In this document: positions 48,865 through 59,396 of the stretch, one piece after another
How the letters are laid out: each line of letters starts with the position of its first letter
How positions within the stretch are numbered: position 1 is the first letter of the stretch
Assembly (NCBI RefSeq): GCF_026210795.1
Contig: NC_089451.1
Coordinates: 2,402,001 to 2,466,000, forward strand
Direction: 5' to 3'
Origin: Rhizophagus irregularis
Lineage: Eukaryota > Glomeromycota > Glomeromycetes > Glomerales > Glomeraceae
DNA length: 64,000 bases
Translations under genes and position numbers: made by a program
Notes under the pieces: model-generated
Told to the model about the DNA's origin: nothing
Database searches by the model: none
What the model saw: the letters and a program-made list of their open reading frames with translations, nothing else

Positions 48865-49829
48865 AAAAAGAATTCTCAAGATGCTTATAAAGAAAAATAT
48901 CTTTATCTTATAGAATCCATAGAAGCAATAGATTTCACTACCTAGGTATTAATTTATATTAATTTTTACATATTTTAGCTTTATCAATAATATTAACAAT
49001 TATTTAATTTAATAATTCATTTTTATAGATAAAAGTAACCAATTTATTAGTATTTGCTATTGCTTGCTATTTATTTTCTTTATTACTACTACAATATATA
49101 TATTTTATTGGAATATTTTTTTTTTATAATAGTAACTAAATATGTATCGATAAAACTATTAAGTACATAAATAAAAATCTATTATATAAATAAGCCAGTC
49201 CTAGTACTAAGTATTCAGTTACTTATATATCCCTCGTAATATGAATTTAAAATTGTGGAAATGTCTTTGTTGTTTAATGAAAGAAAAGTCATTGTAAGAA
49301 TTTATAAAACAAATAATGTCATTTAAAGAAATACAAGTATTAGAATACAAATCCTTTGTAAACAAATATGCAGAATGCTACTTGAAACAGTATATTAAAC
49401 CACTTGTCAAACCAGTGAATCTAGTTATTTTATAAAGATTGTCAAATAAACTTCTAATGTAACAAAATTGGGTTTAAAATTTCTGTTAAAGATTATTATT
49501 ACTCTAAAAATAGAAATAAATAAAAAGGAAAGTAAGTTAAATTGATTAATAATTGAAAATAAAAGAATGATTACTTAGAGTCTTGATTATTACATTCTCA
49601 TATATACATTATAACGTTTTCTGTATATATTAAAAAAAAATTAAGGTTTATATTATAATTTTTGAAACAAAAATTAATATATTACGTAAAGAAAATAAAA
49701 AATTGATAAATTATAAATAAAACATACCACAAAAAAAAACTGATGATTTTGACTTTTTAATAGGCTAATTATAATTTCATTCTAAATCTCTATTACATTA
49801 AATTAAGAATACATTAAATTAAGAATACT
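48865..49829. other. Intergenic downstream of the kinase
   Basis: No gene recognised; A+T-rich with homopolymers. The first 90 nt continue the kinase 3' region. Confidence 0.35.
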
Positions 49830-50520
49830 ATGACTGAATATTCTTCAAATAAATTATCATCATCATCAGTGTTAATATCATTTTTGGGTTTTAAAAAAAT
49901 ATTTACAGTTAAAGTAAATCCAAATTTTAATACAATGTATCCATAGGTATGATAAGCAATTATCTTAATATTAGTAAAGTCATGAGATCTAAAACAACAG
50001 GCAATTTTAATGGACTCAATCCATTATCAACTTAAACTTTCAACAATAAAGGGAAATATCATCTCTGGGAAACATATAATAAAATTAGATGATATTTCAA
50101 TTTTTAATAACCGATCTAATATTAGTTTTATCCCGGATTGGCACAAGAGATATCATTCTTTCTTAAATAAATTTGATTGAGTAATTCCAAATCATCCTTT
50201 GTCCAAATATTCAACTTTTCAAGTCTATAATATTCAATTCATTCTAAAACTTCACTACAACTTTTAATTTTTGAGTTGTAAATTGTGAATAAACTTATCA
50301 AACTTCAATGATTTTCACTAGTCCAATTTTTAAAATCTTCTTGAAAATGTTTAGTGTTACATAACTGACACCAATAATTGTTATAATATTGACCAGCCTT
50401 AGGTTGCCTACAACGCCTATTCAATACTTCATTTAATTAACTTATAAATCACGGTACTTTGTTTTTTTGGTTAAATCCCAACAGTTAAATCTTTTACTTG
50501 TTTATCACAAAGCTTATTCT
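49830..50520 (-). pseudogene. Decayed protein-kinase copy (ends only)
   Basis: Minus strand, about 50430-50320: RQPKAGQYYNNYWCQLCNT then HFQEDFKNWTSENH, matching the Cys-rich N-terminus of the intact kinase (KQPKAYNSWCQ... NFKNWTSGN). Stops interrupt it at two places before a piece like SCSEVLE and IEYYRLEKL. At about 49900-49830 the strand encodes KPKNDINTDDDDNLFEEYS, matching kinase tails. P-loop, catalytic loop and DLG are absent: the kinase core has been deleted or scrambled. Not functional. Confidence 0.55.
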
Positions 50521-51130
50521 TCATCTGAAAGTTGCCACATTATATTATCTCTAAAAAATTTAGGCGTAACCCGTCGCGTTGCGCCAGGGACGATAAAGTA
50601 TGAGAGTAATAATAAATAAACTTATATTTTATTTACCATGCAGTGTAAATAGGTCTAGTTATATACTATTATTATGATGGGATTAGTAGGAAATAAATGT
50701 AATAAATTACACAATTTATATGATTATACAAATAATAATGAATTGTGTGCAAGTGTTATACAGCATATGAAATATTATTATTAAACGCAAAATAGCAATC
50801 TATTGTTATGGAAAAAAAATATCTCACTAATTAATATGAAAAAAAAAATCCCCAAAAATCAATTATAACAATCTATTGTTATGAAAAAAAAAAAATATTC
50901 CCCAGAAAAATTAATTATAACGATCTATTGTCATAAAAAAAATAATTTCCCATAAAATTTACTATACCGATTTATTTGTTACTAAAAATAAATAAGTAAA
51001 TTATATGTCAGTCTATTATTGAGCTAAAAAATAATTAGGGAAAATATTATTATAAATAATAATAAGAATCGGGGAAAAAGGCAATTACCGTGGTGCCGCA
51101 GCGTCAATCCAAATGACCAAATCTAAATGG
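50521..51130. repeat. A+T-rich region with short tandem repeat
   Basis: A GC-rich phrase at about 50566-50592 (GTAACCCGTCGCGTTGCGCC) resembles that at 6500. At about 50790-50990 three to four imperfect copies of a unit of about 60 nt contain ATAACAATCTATTGTTATG (itself nearly palindromic), an A-run and TCCCC. No gene. Confidence 0.5.
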
Positions 51131-51895
51131 TTTAAGAATGTACGAAAAAAAAATATTCGATTTGAAAAAAAAACCAACTCGAAAAAAGAAAAGCGAAAAA
51201 AGAATTTTCGGATTGGAAAAAAAACCAACTCGAAAAAAGAAAAAGGTTTTAAAGAATTCTAAAAAAAAAAATAACAATAAAGAAAATTTGAAAAAAAAAA
51301 CGAAAAATAAAATTTGGGGAAAGAAAAAGGATAAAGAAAGAAATCGGTTTAAAAAAAGGGAAATTTTCGAAAAAAAAAGGAATCCGTAAAAAAAAAATAA
51401 GTACCGAAAAAAATTCTGAAAAAAAAGGACAATAATCCGGTCCAAAAAGACTGAAAAAAAATTTAAAAAAAAATTAATATGGTCAAGACCGAAAAAAAAT
51501 AATAATATAAAAAAATCGGTCTTAAAAGACCAAAACAATAGGATAATTTAATAAAAAAAAAAAAATTTTCAGTTTTGGAAAAAAAACTAAACCTAAACGG
51601 GGAAAGAATGAAAAAAAACCAAAAAAAATTCTCGGATTGGAAAAAAAAAACAACCCGAAAAAGAAAGAGGAAAAAAAAAGGAAAAGAAAAGGAAAAAGGT
51701 GGTTCGAAAGAGAAAAGAGAAAATTTAAAAAAAAGAAAGAATCGAAAGTAAAAGATCGATTCAAGAAAAAAAAGAAAATTAAAAAAAAAGGGAACTGAAA
51801 GAATTCAAATCGGTTTGAAAGAAAGGAAAAAATTTAAATATTTGAAAAAAAAAATAAATCGGTAGTCTAATAATCAAAAAAAAAAATTTCTGACG
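51130..51895. repeat. Purine-rich tract of about 760 nt on the plus strand
   Basis: Almost entirely A and G with scattered CC/TTC. Contains repeated units such as CGGATTGGAAAAAAAA, CCAACTCGAAAAAAGAAAA and GACCGAAAAAAAAT. Open frames on either strand are Lys-rich or Phe-rich strings and are not called. Confidence 0.75.
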
Positions 51896-52069
51896 TTACG
51901 GTTACACATTGTATTTTTTTTTATTAGTAACGCTAAAATACCTAGAATCATTGATCACAAATCACAATGACACTATAACTAATCAATCTATCTAGTAATA
52001 AAAGATCTAACTAAATAATGAATTTTAAAAATTTGTGGAAACAAAACAAAAAAAACAAAAAAATTAATA

Positions 52070-52620
52070 CAGTAGGCGATCAAAAGTATACGGACACCTT
52101 GTTTTACGAAATTATGTAGATTACCATATGGTCATATGATACGAATAACACATGATTTTGAATTTAGGATCATGATAAACAAATGCACTTAATTTTTCAG
52201 ACTTTCCTTTATTAGTTAATTTTTTATCAAACATGGAATCATTTGCACTAAAATCATCAAAAACATTAAGATTAGGAATCTGGTTTTAAACTTACTGAAA
52301 ATCTCTGGGCAGATATAAAAACAACTATTTACCTACTTTCTGGCATACTTCACTATCATTTTAACTTAAAAAAAATAATAGAGAATGCACAAAAAAAAAT
52401 ATTTCTTCAAGAATATTATAAGAAAACTAATCAATATGATGCATGGAAAATTGAAGTAATTCCTGCCATAAATTAAATTATTAGCGTTTATATTTATATG
52501 TAATTCAATAAATGAAGATGAAATAAATATGTTTACTTTATATTTTAGTTTTATTTTATATTAAATGTATGAGAATTTTTTTAATTTGAGAGGTGTCCGT
52601 ATACTTTTGATCGCCTACTG
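52070..52620. mobile_element. Tc1/mariner-type deletion derivative (551 bp)
   Basis: Perfect 30-bp terminal inverted repeats (CAGTAGGCGATCAAAAGTAT...) directly flanked by TA at 52068-52069 and 52621-52622. The inside plus strand, about 52301-52477, encodes ENLWADIKTTIYLLSG and on to a stop after YDAWKIEVIPAIN. This resembles the C-terminal part of a Tc1-family DDE transposase (NPIENLW motif region). The first two catalytic acidic residues and the DNA-binding domain are missing, so it needs a transposase in trans. Confidence 0.85.
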
Positions 52621-52844
52621 TACATCAAAAATGAAACCCATTTAATTTACGCCTTGATGGAAATGTATTCGAAGACGGCCAAAAATTCTCCACTCGACCG
52701 TGTCATCTGCAACCTTTTTCCAACGCAAAACAAACGAAGTTTAGTTATATAGATATTGTAGCATGTCACGAAATTAACTTAATACAAGTAAAACGGAGTG
52801 TAGATCCTTCATACCAAATTTTTTACGAAAAAAAAATCTAAATT

Positions 52845-55335
52845 TATACTGATCAACAAAAAAATTTGTTACACAATAATGAAACAATTAAATGCAGTGT
52901 TCATCCGAAAACTCCGTAGTCCGATGTTTATCCCAAGCCCCGCTAGAAAATAATTTTTTTTTTTTTTGAAATAATAAAATAATAAAATGGCATATAAACT
53001 TCCAGTTGATTGTTTAAATGAGATTTTTGAATATTTAGAGATGGATAAATTCACTCTACACTCATGTTTGTTAGTTAATCGTCTTTGGTGCGAAGTTTCT
53101 GTTAGAATTTTGTGGAGGAATATTTTAGATTTCAATAATGGTAATAAGCGTTCAATCAAAATAAAATCGTCAATTCTTAGTACATTAATTGCTTGTCTTC
53201 CTAATGAGTCAAAAAAGCTCTTACATGATAATAACATTTTCATTTCAATACCCACTTCAAAACCATTGTTGTTCAAGTATGCATCATTTTGCAAATCTCT
53301 TTCAATTTATTGGTTTAATAGAATAATTATTGGTGCCCTAGGAAGTAGAAAATCATTCAATCCAAAATCAAAATATAGAAATAGTTTAGTTGCAAGTGAA
53401 ATTATCAAAATGCTTGCAAATCAAATTTCTTCTTTGAAACATTTGACTTATCACAATAGAGATTTTTATAAACATAAGGTTAATATTTCTTTCCCTAATT
53501 TTCCTGGAGCAAGGAATCTTTCAGAATTATATTGTGATTCAGATCTTCCTTCAGATTTTTTTTATCAATTATCTCAAATATGTCATAATTTACAATCTAT
53601 TTCTATAGATTTTCAGAAAATTATTACAAATGAGTTAAAAGAATTAATTTCTTCACAGAATAATTTAAAAGAATTAATTTTAACAGCTTATGGTGGAAGT
53701 TGGACAGATATTATACCTACTATAACAAAATATTCTAATACAATAACTATATTAAGTCTTTATAATTATACTGATACACCATTCTCGTTTGTCAGTTCAT
53801 TCTCAAATTTACAAGAATTGGTAATTTCATTTTTAAATGGAAAACTTGAAGATCTTAAAAAGTTACAATATGTTAAATTTCCAAAATTACAAATTTTAAA
53901 AATTCCTTACTATCATGATTGTATAAAACCTGAATATATAGTGAATTTTATAGAAATTAATGGAAAGAACCTTAAAAAGTTATATATAGGTGAATGTATC
54001 AAAGCTTTAAATTTGTCTATTGCCAAGTTTTGTCCAAATCTTAAAAGTCTTTTCATAATATTTAAGAATGGTGAGCCAGATGTACTAAAAACTATACTTA
54101 TCAGTTGTCAATACTTAGAAAGTATTAAAACTTTATGTGGTAAATATCATTCATCTGAAAAGGAAGTATTAGAAACTATTGCAAAATATTCACCAAATAA
54201 TTTTTGTGAATTAAAAATTCAACGTACAACAAATTCAAATGTATTTCCAAATGATTTAGAATCATTTTTTATTAATTGGGAAAGAAGAACACCAAAAAAA
54301 TTACTTTCATTTATAATTATTGATTATAAGGAATACGGGAATTGTTGTGAAGAAGAAGTAATAAAAAAATATGTAGATTTAGGTACTATTAAATTTGTGA
54401 GTAATAAAAGTGTAGAGGAAGAAAGAGAAGAAGAAGAGGAGTACTATAGACACAGTCTACTTTGTTAGGAAATCTAGGATTTTAGTGATATTCGTATGTT
54501 TATTATTTTAAATGATCTTGAATATTATTGTCAATATTATTTATCAAAATGTTTAATGATTTTTAGATTTCTTAATTTATTTTTTATTGTTTTATTATAA
54601 AATATTTAAATAAAGCTTTTATAATTCTCTACCTTTATTTTAAATTTGAATTTTGTTTTAAGTTTTAAATTTTCTTACATATTTAATAATAATTAATTTA
54701 CCAAATGTTTCTATCAAAATATACATATTAATGTTTTAATTAAAAATCAAAGCATTTTTCTGTTTCGTTGATGCAGTTGCTATTTAAAATATAGACCGCG
54801 AGTGTTATTCATTATTCAAAGAAAAAACAAATTTCTCTGGGAAAGCGCGTCCATCTAAATTACTTATTATAAAAGAATTTATTAAACAAAAAATATATAT
54901 TAACCTTTGAAAAAATTGTTCAAAAAAAGCTTTTGTTTAAAGTAAAGAGTTATGGATTACATTCATTCTTAATAACGTGACATTATGTAATGATATTTTT
55001 AAATGATTTTTAAAGCTTCCATTTAGAATTAGGATATTTGAATGTTCATTTAAAAATCATATATATTTTTGTAATAATTTTGAGATTCTAGATCATGATT
55101 ATCCATAATGTAAATTTGCGCTAATCGTCTTTAACATGTTTAATTTTTCATTAAAAATTATAATAAAATTTGTTATATGTAAAAAATAGTTCAAAAATAC
55201 AAATATCATGTCAAATTATATTCTCAAATATTTTCTAATATTTCAATACGATTGAGAATGCATGTATCATAATACATACTAAATTCAAGAACCAATAAAA
55301 TTTAGTTTTGTAATTTCGCAATTTTTTTATAATAT
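52845..55335. repeat. Segmental duplication, copy 2 (F-box gene 2 with flanks)
   Basis: Counterpart of 42160-44660. The similarity includes the putative promoter and leader and at least 800 nt of 3' flank. Differences are mainly small indels and the absence of the repeat found at 44113. Confidence 0.75.
52987..54468 (+). CDS. F-box protein with leucine-rich region, paralogue 2
   Basis: Single exon, 493 residues, about 75-80 percent identical by eye to the protein at 42301. F-box at about 3-45 (LPVDCLNEIFEYLEMDKFTL; CLLVNRLWCEVSVRILWRN), then irregular Leu-rich units. The first 60 codons and the block around ELYCDSDLPSDFFYQLSQIC are nearly unchanged, while units such as LTAYGGSWTDIIPTITKYSN versus the other copy's LSSSNGNWTDIIPTITNHSN have diverged. 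That pattern fits selection or drift in the substrate-binding surface. The Glu-rich tail ends with a short different sequence (YRHSLLC). Probably an SCF adaptor. Intact. Confidence 0.9.
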   Translation: MAYKLPVDCLNEIFEYLEMDKFTLHSCLLVNRLWCEVSVRILWRNILDFNNGNKRSIKIKSSILSTLIACLPNESKKLLHDNNIFISIPTSKPLLFKYASFCKSLSIYWFNRIIIGALGSRKSFNPKSKYRNSLVASEIIKMLANQISSLKHLTYHNRDFYKHKVNISFPNFPGARNLSELYCDSDLPSDFFYQLSQICHNLQSISIDFQKIITNELKELISSQNNLKELILTAYGGSWTDIIPTITKYSNTITILSLYNYTDTPFSFVSSFSNLQELVISFLNGKLEDLKKLQYVKFPKLQILKIPYYHDCIKPEYIVNFIEINGKNLKKLYIGECIKALNLSIAKFCPNLKSLFIIFKNGEPDVLKTILISCQYLESIKTLCGKYHSSEKEVLETIAKYSPNNFCELKIQRTTNSNVFPNDLESFFINWERRTPKKLLSFIIIDYKEYGNCCEEEVIKKYVDLGTIKFVSNKSVEEEREEEEEYYRHSLLC

Positions 55336-55637
55336 AAATTTATACATTATCTTGCTCATACATAGTATAATATTTGTCATGTACTGTCATGACACATATT
55401 ATAATACTTATGTTATTATCTTAGTTTTAAACCCATTAGTCAATCGTACTACCAAAAAATTACGTAACAATAATCACAGTCTAATGAGTAATGATAAAAC
55501 CATATTATTCATTCATGTACTGAAAGTATAAAAGCTTCTTCTAAACCGTTTTTCTACAAACTAAAAATTTGTGAATTTGTGGATTATTTTTAACTGCATT
55601 TGGAAAAATATAGAAATATTTTACAATCAAAAAAAAA
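55336..55637. other. Intergenic before the cassette-repeat locus
   Basis: No gene. Ends in an A-run directly before the ATG at 55638; a TATAAAAG box-like sequence lies at about 55528. Confidence 0.35.
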
Positions 55638-56402
55638 ATGGCTCGAAAAAAAGCCCGCTCTTTTTTTAAGCAATGTAAAGATTATGTAAGAGGAATACAA
55701 GAGCAAGAAAAAAAAAATTACTAGAGAAACTGTTAGAAAAAGAAAAGTATTTTTTGAAGGTAGGTTGTATTGGGTGGTATCCTCCAGTCCCTATTCAGCT
55801 TTTGCAACCCCGTTTACGTGATTACATAGTTATACAACATTTTGGACAACATACACTTTCAACACCGGGCACTTTCACTGACTTTTGAGAAGTTTTTGTA
55901 GATAAGCTACTGAAAGAACTCAAAACCGAAAAACGTAACTCTGAAGAAAACAAGTCCAAAGGTAGGTTGTATTGGGTGGTATCCTCCAGTCCCTATTCAG
56001 CTTTTACAACCCCGTAACTATACAACATTTTGGACAACAACACGCTTTCAACACCGGGCACTTTCACTGACTTTTGAGAAGTTTTTGTAGATAAGCCACT
56101 GAAAGAACTCAAAACCGAAAAACGTAACTCTGAAGAAAACAAGCTTAAAGGTAGGTTGTATTGGGTGGTATCCTCCAGTCCCTATTCAGCTTTTACAACC
56201 CCGTTTACGTAACTATACAACATTTTGGACAACAACACGCTTTCAACACCGGGCACTTTCACTGACTTTTGAGAAGTTTTTGTAGAAAACCCACTTAAAA
56301 GAACTCAAAAGTCAAGATGAAACCAAAAAATGTAACTCTGAAGAGGAATTTGTAGATAACGAGCTTAAAATTAAAAATCAAGAAACCAATCTTGAAGGAT
56401 GA
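55638..56402 (+). pseudogene. Coiled-coil gene-like locus of repeated intron-exon cassettes
   Basis: Proposed exons: 55638-55759, 55902-55961, 56091-56150, 56286-56402. Introns 55760-55901, 55962-56090 and 56151-56285 are near-identical; each starts GTAGGTTGTATTGGG and ends with branch-like CACTGAC and TTTTTGTAG. Exons 2 and 3 are 60 nt each, phase 1 on both sides, and encode DKLLKELKTEKRNSEENKSK and a near copy. Exon 4 continues in the same style to a TGA, but one extra A at about 56298 shifts it. The first exon (MARKKARSFFKQCKDY...) is also out of phase through a 10-A run. The product would be a small Lys/Glu-rich coiled coil. I do not recognise the gene. Frame breaks may be real or sequencing errors in homopolymers. 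Confidence 0.5.
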
Positions 56403-59396
56403 TTAAAAAAAAATTAATGTGAATAAAGAACGTGCGTGAGTTCAACCATAATAATAACGTGAAAATTTTTTGCAAAATGTATATAAATATTAATATCATT
56501 TATGCTTATTTCAGATTAGCGAAGAACAGATACAATTTAAATGATACAATTTAAATAAAGAGATCTTTGTCACATGAAATTGATCGCATGATGACATGTA
56601 ATCAACGCAACGCGCACAACTATTAACGTTAACACAAAGGTTGTATCCGCCCATCTACTTTCGATATTTGAATAAGTATTTTGATTTCATTAAAATTACG
56701 AAGGTAAAATTGTTTCTTTTGTTTCTTTTATTTATACTTGCAATAACCAATTTTATTATAATCATGGAATTGATAAATCATGAAGAAAGTAAGAAGGTTA
56801 TACAAAGAATAATAGTCAACAGGCGATATTCTGGAAATTTTAGAAGCCAAGATGTAAGAATAAATTTCGCAGTTGAAAATAACCTTAGATGAAATTCAAA
56901 TATCAATCTATGATTTCTAGAGGTCGTATAAAATGAAAAATGAAAGTAACGTTGAAAATTTAAAAATTGACTTTACGAGAACTGAAAACCACTTTTGTTG
57001 AAGTTTATAAAATTATTTGTTTATTGAATGATATACAATCAGGAAAATTTTATCAACACTTGATATGAAGATTTCTGAATTTCAAATATTACACAATAAA
57101 AAATCTAGCTTTTTATTTTAGTCTACAAAAAAATAAAAGTTCGTGTAAACTTTTTTAAGGTAAAAGGAAAATAACATTTATTTGAAATCATTATAACAAA
57201 ATTCAAAAAAAAATAATATATGATGAAATCTAGAAAAGTCACAATCACATTTAAATCAAGTCATAATCCTGTTTAGGTTTGTGAATACATAAGCCTCAAT
57301 GTATCAAATAAAAATCAAAGTTACACATCTTTCTAATAAAAAAGAATTTTTTTATTTCTATAAATAGCGTCATTTTCTTTTACATAATCGGAAAATATTT
57401 ATATACTGTAATGACGCACCCGCATTTACGTACGTTTGCCACTGCGCCATTGAACATTGTTTTCTTTATTCATAAAAATAATTAAAGAGTTCTATGCTTG
57501 GTTTCTAAATATAAAATAAACTAATAATAATAGTAATAACTAAAAAATAAATAATTTCTCCGTCCAAAATTCATTTCTCATTATACTTTCTTAATTCACA
57601 ATTCCAAACTTCAATGCAACTTTCATAATTCAATCATAAAATTACAAAATCCTAAATTTAATTTTCAAACTGCGATAATTTTCCCTACTTATCCTTATAT
57701 CCTTATTCTCGTATTGCATTTCATTAACAAAATAATATCAAAACGCCAAAATCATTATTAAAATATTCATAAATCACACTTACTAATATTTATCCCTAAG
57801 CTATTAAAATACTACGCCTTATTCCAAAATTCAACCTTTTTATAAATTCTGAGTTCCCACATAGTTCTATATCTTATATTACTCTTTTTAGATGTATCGG
57901 ATTATTCTCAACTTCCTTTGTAATTTCTCTCTTTTGTAAATTTTTCACAGAGTTCATAATTTTCCCAAAATTAACTTCTTATTGTAATATCACAATCACC
58001 ATAATCATCACTACGCAATTCCGAAGTTCATTGTATTATCTGATCTACATTACCTTTGTCACAATCACATTCCTTATTTAAATCACATTCACAGTGATCC
58101 CTATTCCATGTAAATAAACGAACCAATAAACACATAAAAATAAATTATAAATTACAAGAAATATAATCCAATAATTCGAACTATATGACACAGTTTAAAG
58201 TCATGTGTCTGGACACAATTATCAATTCTACTTACTAATTCAAATAGTTTAACGTCATCGCGTACGTCATTAAAAATATAAATAAAATTTCTAAGTATCC
58301 ATTCTAAATATAATACTGCGCCCAACATTTAATAATTCACTAAGTAAATTCCGGCATTACAATACACATTATTACAAATTACACTTTTTTGAGTAAGTCA
58401 TTTCTGTATATATTAGAATTGGTGAAACCTACATAATCGGAATTTATAATGATATAATTCAGTTTTCTAATTGTTAAAAGATTCTATATATTAAAACAAA
58501 AATAAGTTGAATAATTTTTGGGCTTAGCTCCTTTACAGGATTTACTCCGAAATATCAATTGTATTTGATAAAATAAACAATCGAAAACTATTCCGATAGG
58601 TCACTGTACGATGAACGTTACACAAGTACTTATGAGGTTAGCGTTAAAGAAGGCGTGATATTTAATTAAATTTTTTTTTAGTTTTAGCCAATTTTGGGAT
58701 TCAAATCATTTGGTACGACACATAATTTTAATTGTAGTCGCATAAAGTCGCATAAATACGTATAAATACGTTTTCAAAAATTTTCACAAACGTACTATTA
58801 AATATGTTGAAAAAATATAATTTATTAGATAGAAAATTCATAAATCTTAATAAAGTTAAAATTTCGATTTCTAAATTGTAATAAGATGATTATTTAATGA
58901 AATATTGCAAAAATTAGAAAATTATTCTCGATTTTATTAACTTTGTTCGAATTGTTATATCCGAAAATAGAACCAATTCAAATAAAAAAAAAAATAAAAT
59001 AAAAATATAAATTGTTATTTTAACCTTATTAAATAAAAAAAAAAATAGTGAAATTAAAGTATTCAATAAAATTATTTTTCTGCTTCAATAAATCTGTCTA
59101 AACCATTTCCTCCAAAATTGAAAGAGAACAATATAAAATAAAAAATAATAAATAATTTCATACAAAAAAAAAGGGACAACAGAATTAAATAATGTTGTGT
59201 AATTGTTTTTGTTTGATTATCTTATTATAAGATCTTGTTAAACATTCTAAATGTAATACAAAGTAACGGTGTTCAGTAAACAAAGTTTTTTTTTGATTAT
59301 GTAAAAAAAAAAAATATTTATTTAAATTAAGTACTTTCATGGATTTACCCCTCATATTATAATTTATTTAATTTTTTTTTTAACGAAAAAAAAAAC
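56403..59396. other. Long A+T-rich intergenic region
   Basis: No gene I can support. A frame at 56641-56892 (83 codons, no ATG at its start) has one hydrophobic stretch (LFLLFLLFILAITNFIIIM) and nothing recognisable after it. The rest is background sequence with many short homopolymers. The last 50 nt before 59397 are T- and A-rich, as upstream of the other channel copies. Confidence 0.4.

Noticed and set aside
51104-51764. 144- and 80-codon Phe-rich minus-strand frames
   Set aside because: They are the complement of a purine-rich tract.
56641-56892. Single-pass membrane mini-protein of 83 codons
   Set aside because: The frame starts with TTG, lies in background-composition DNA and shows only one hydrophobic run; evidence too weak to call a gene.
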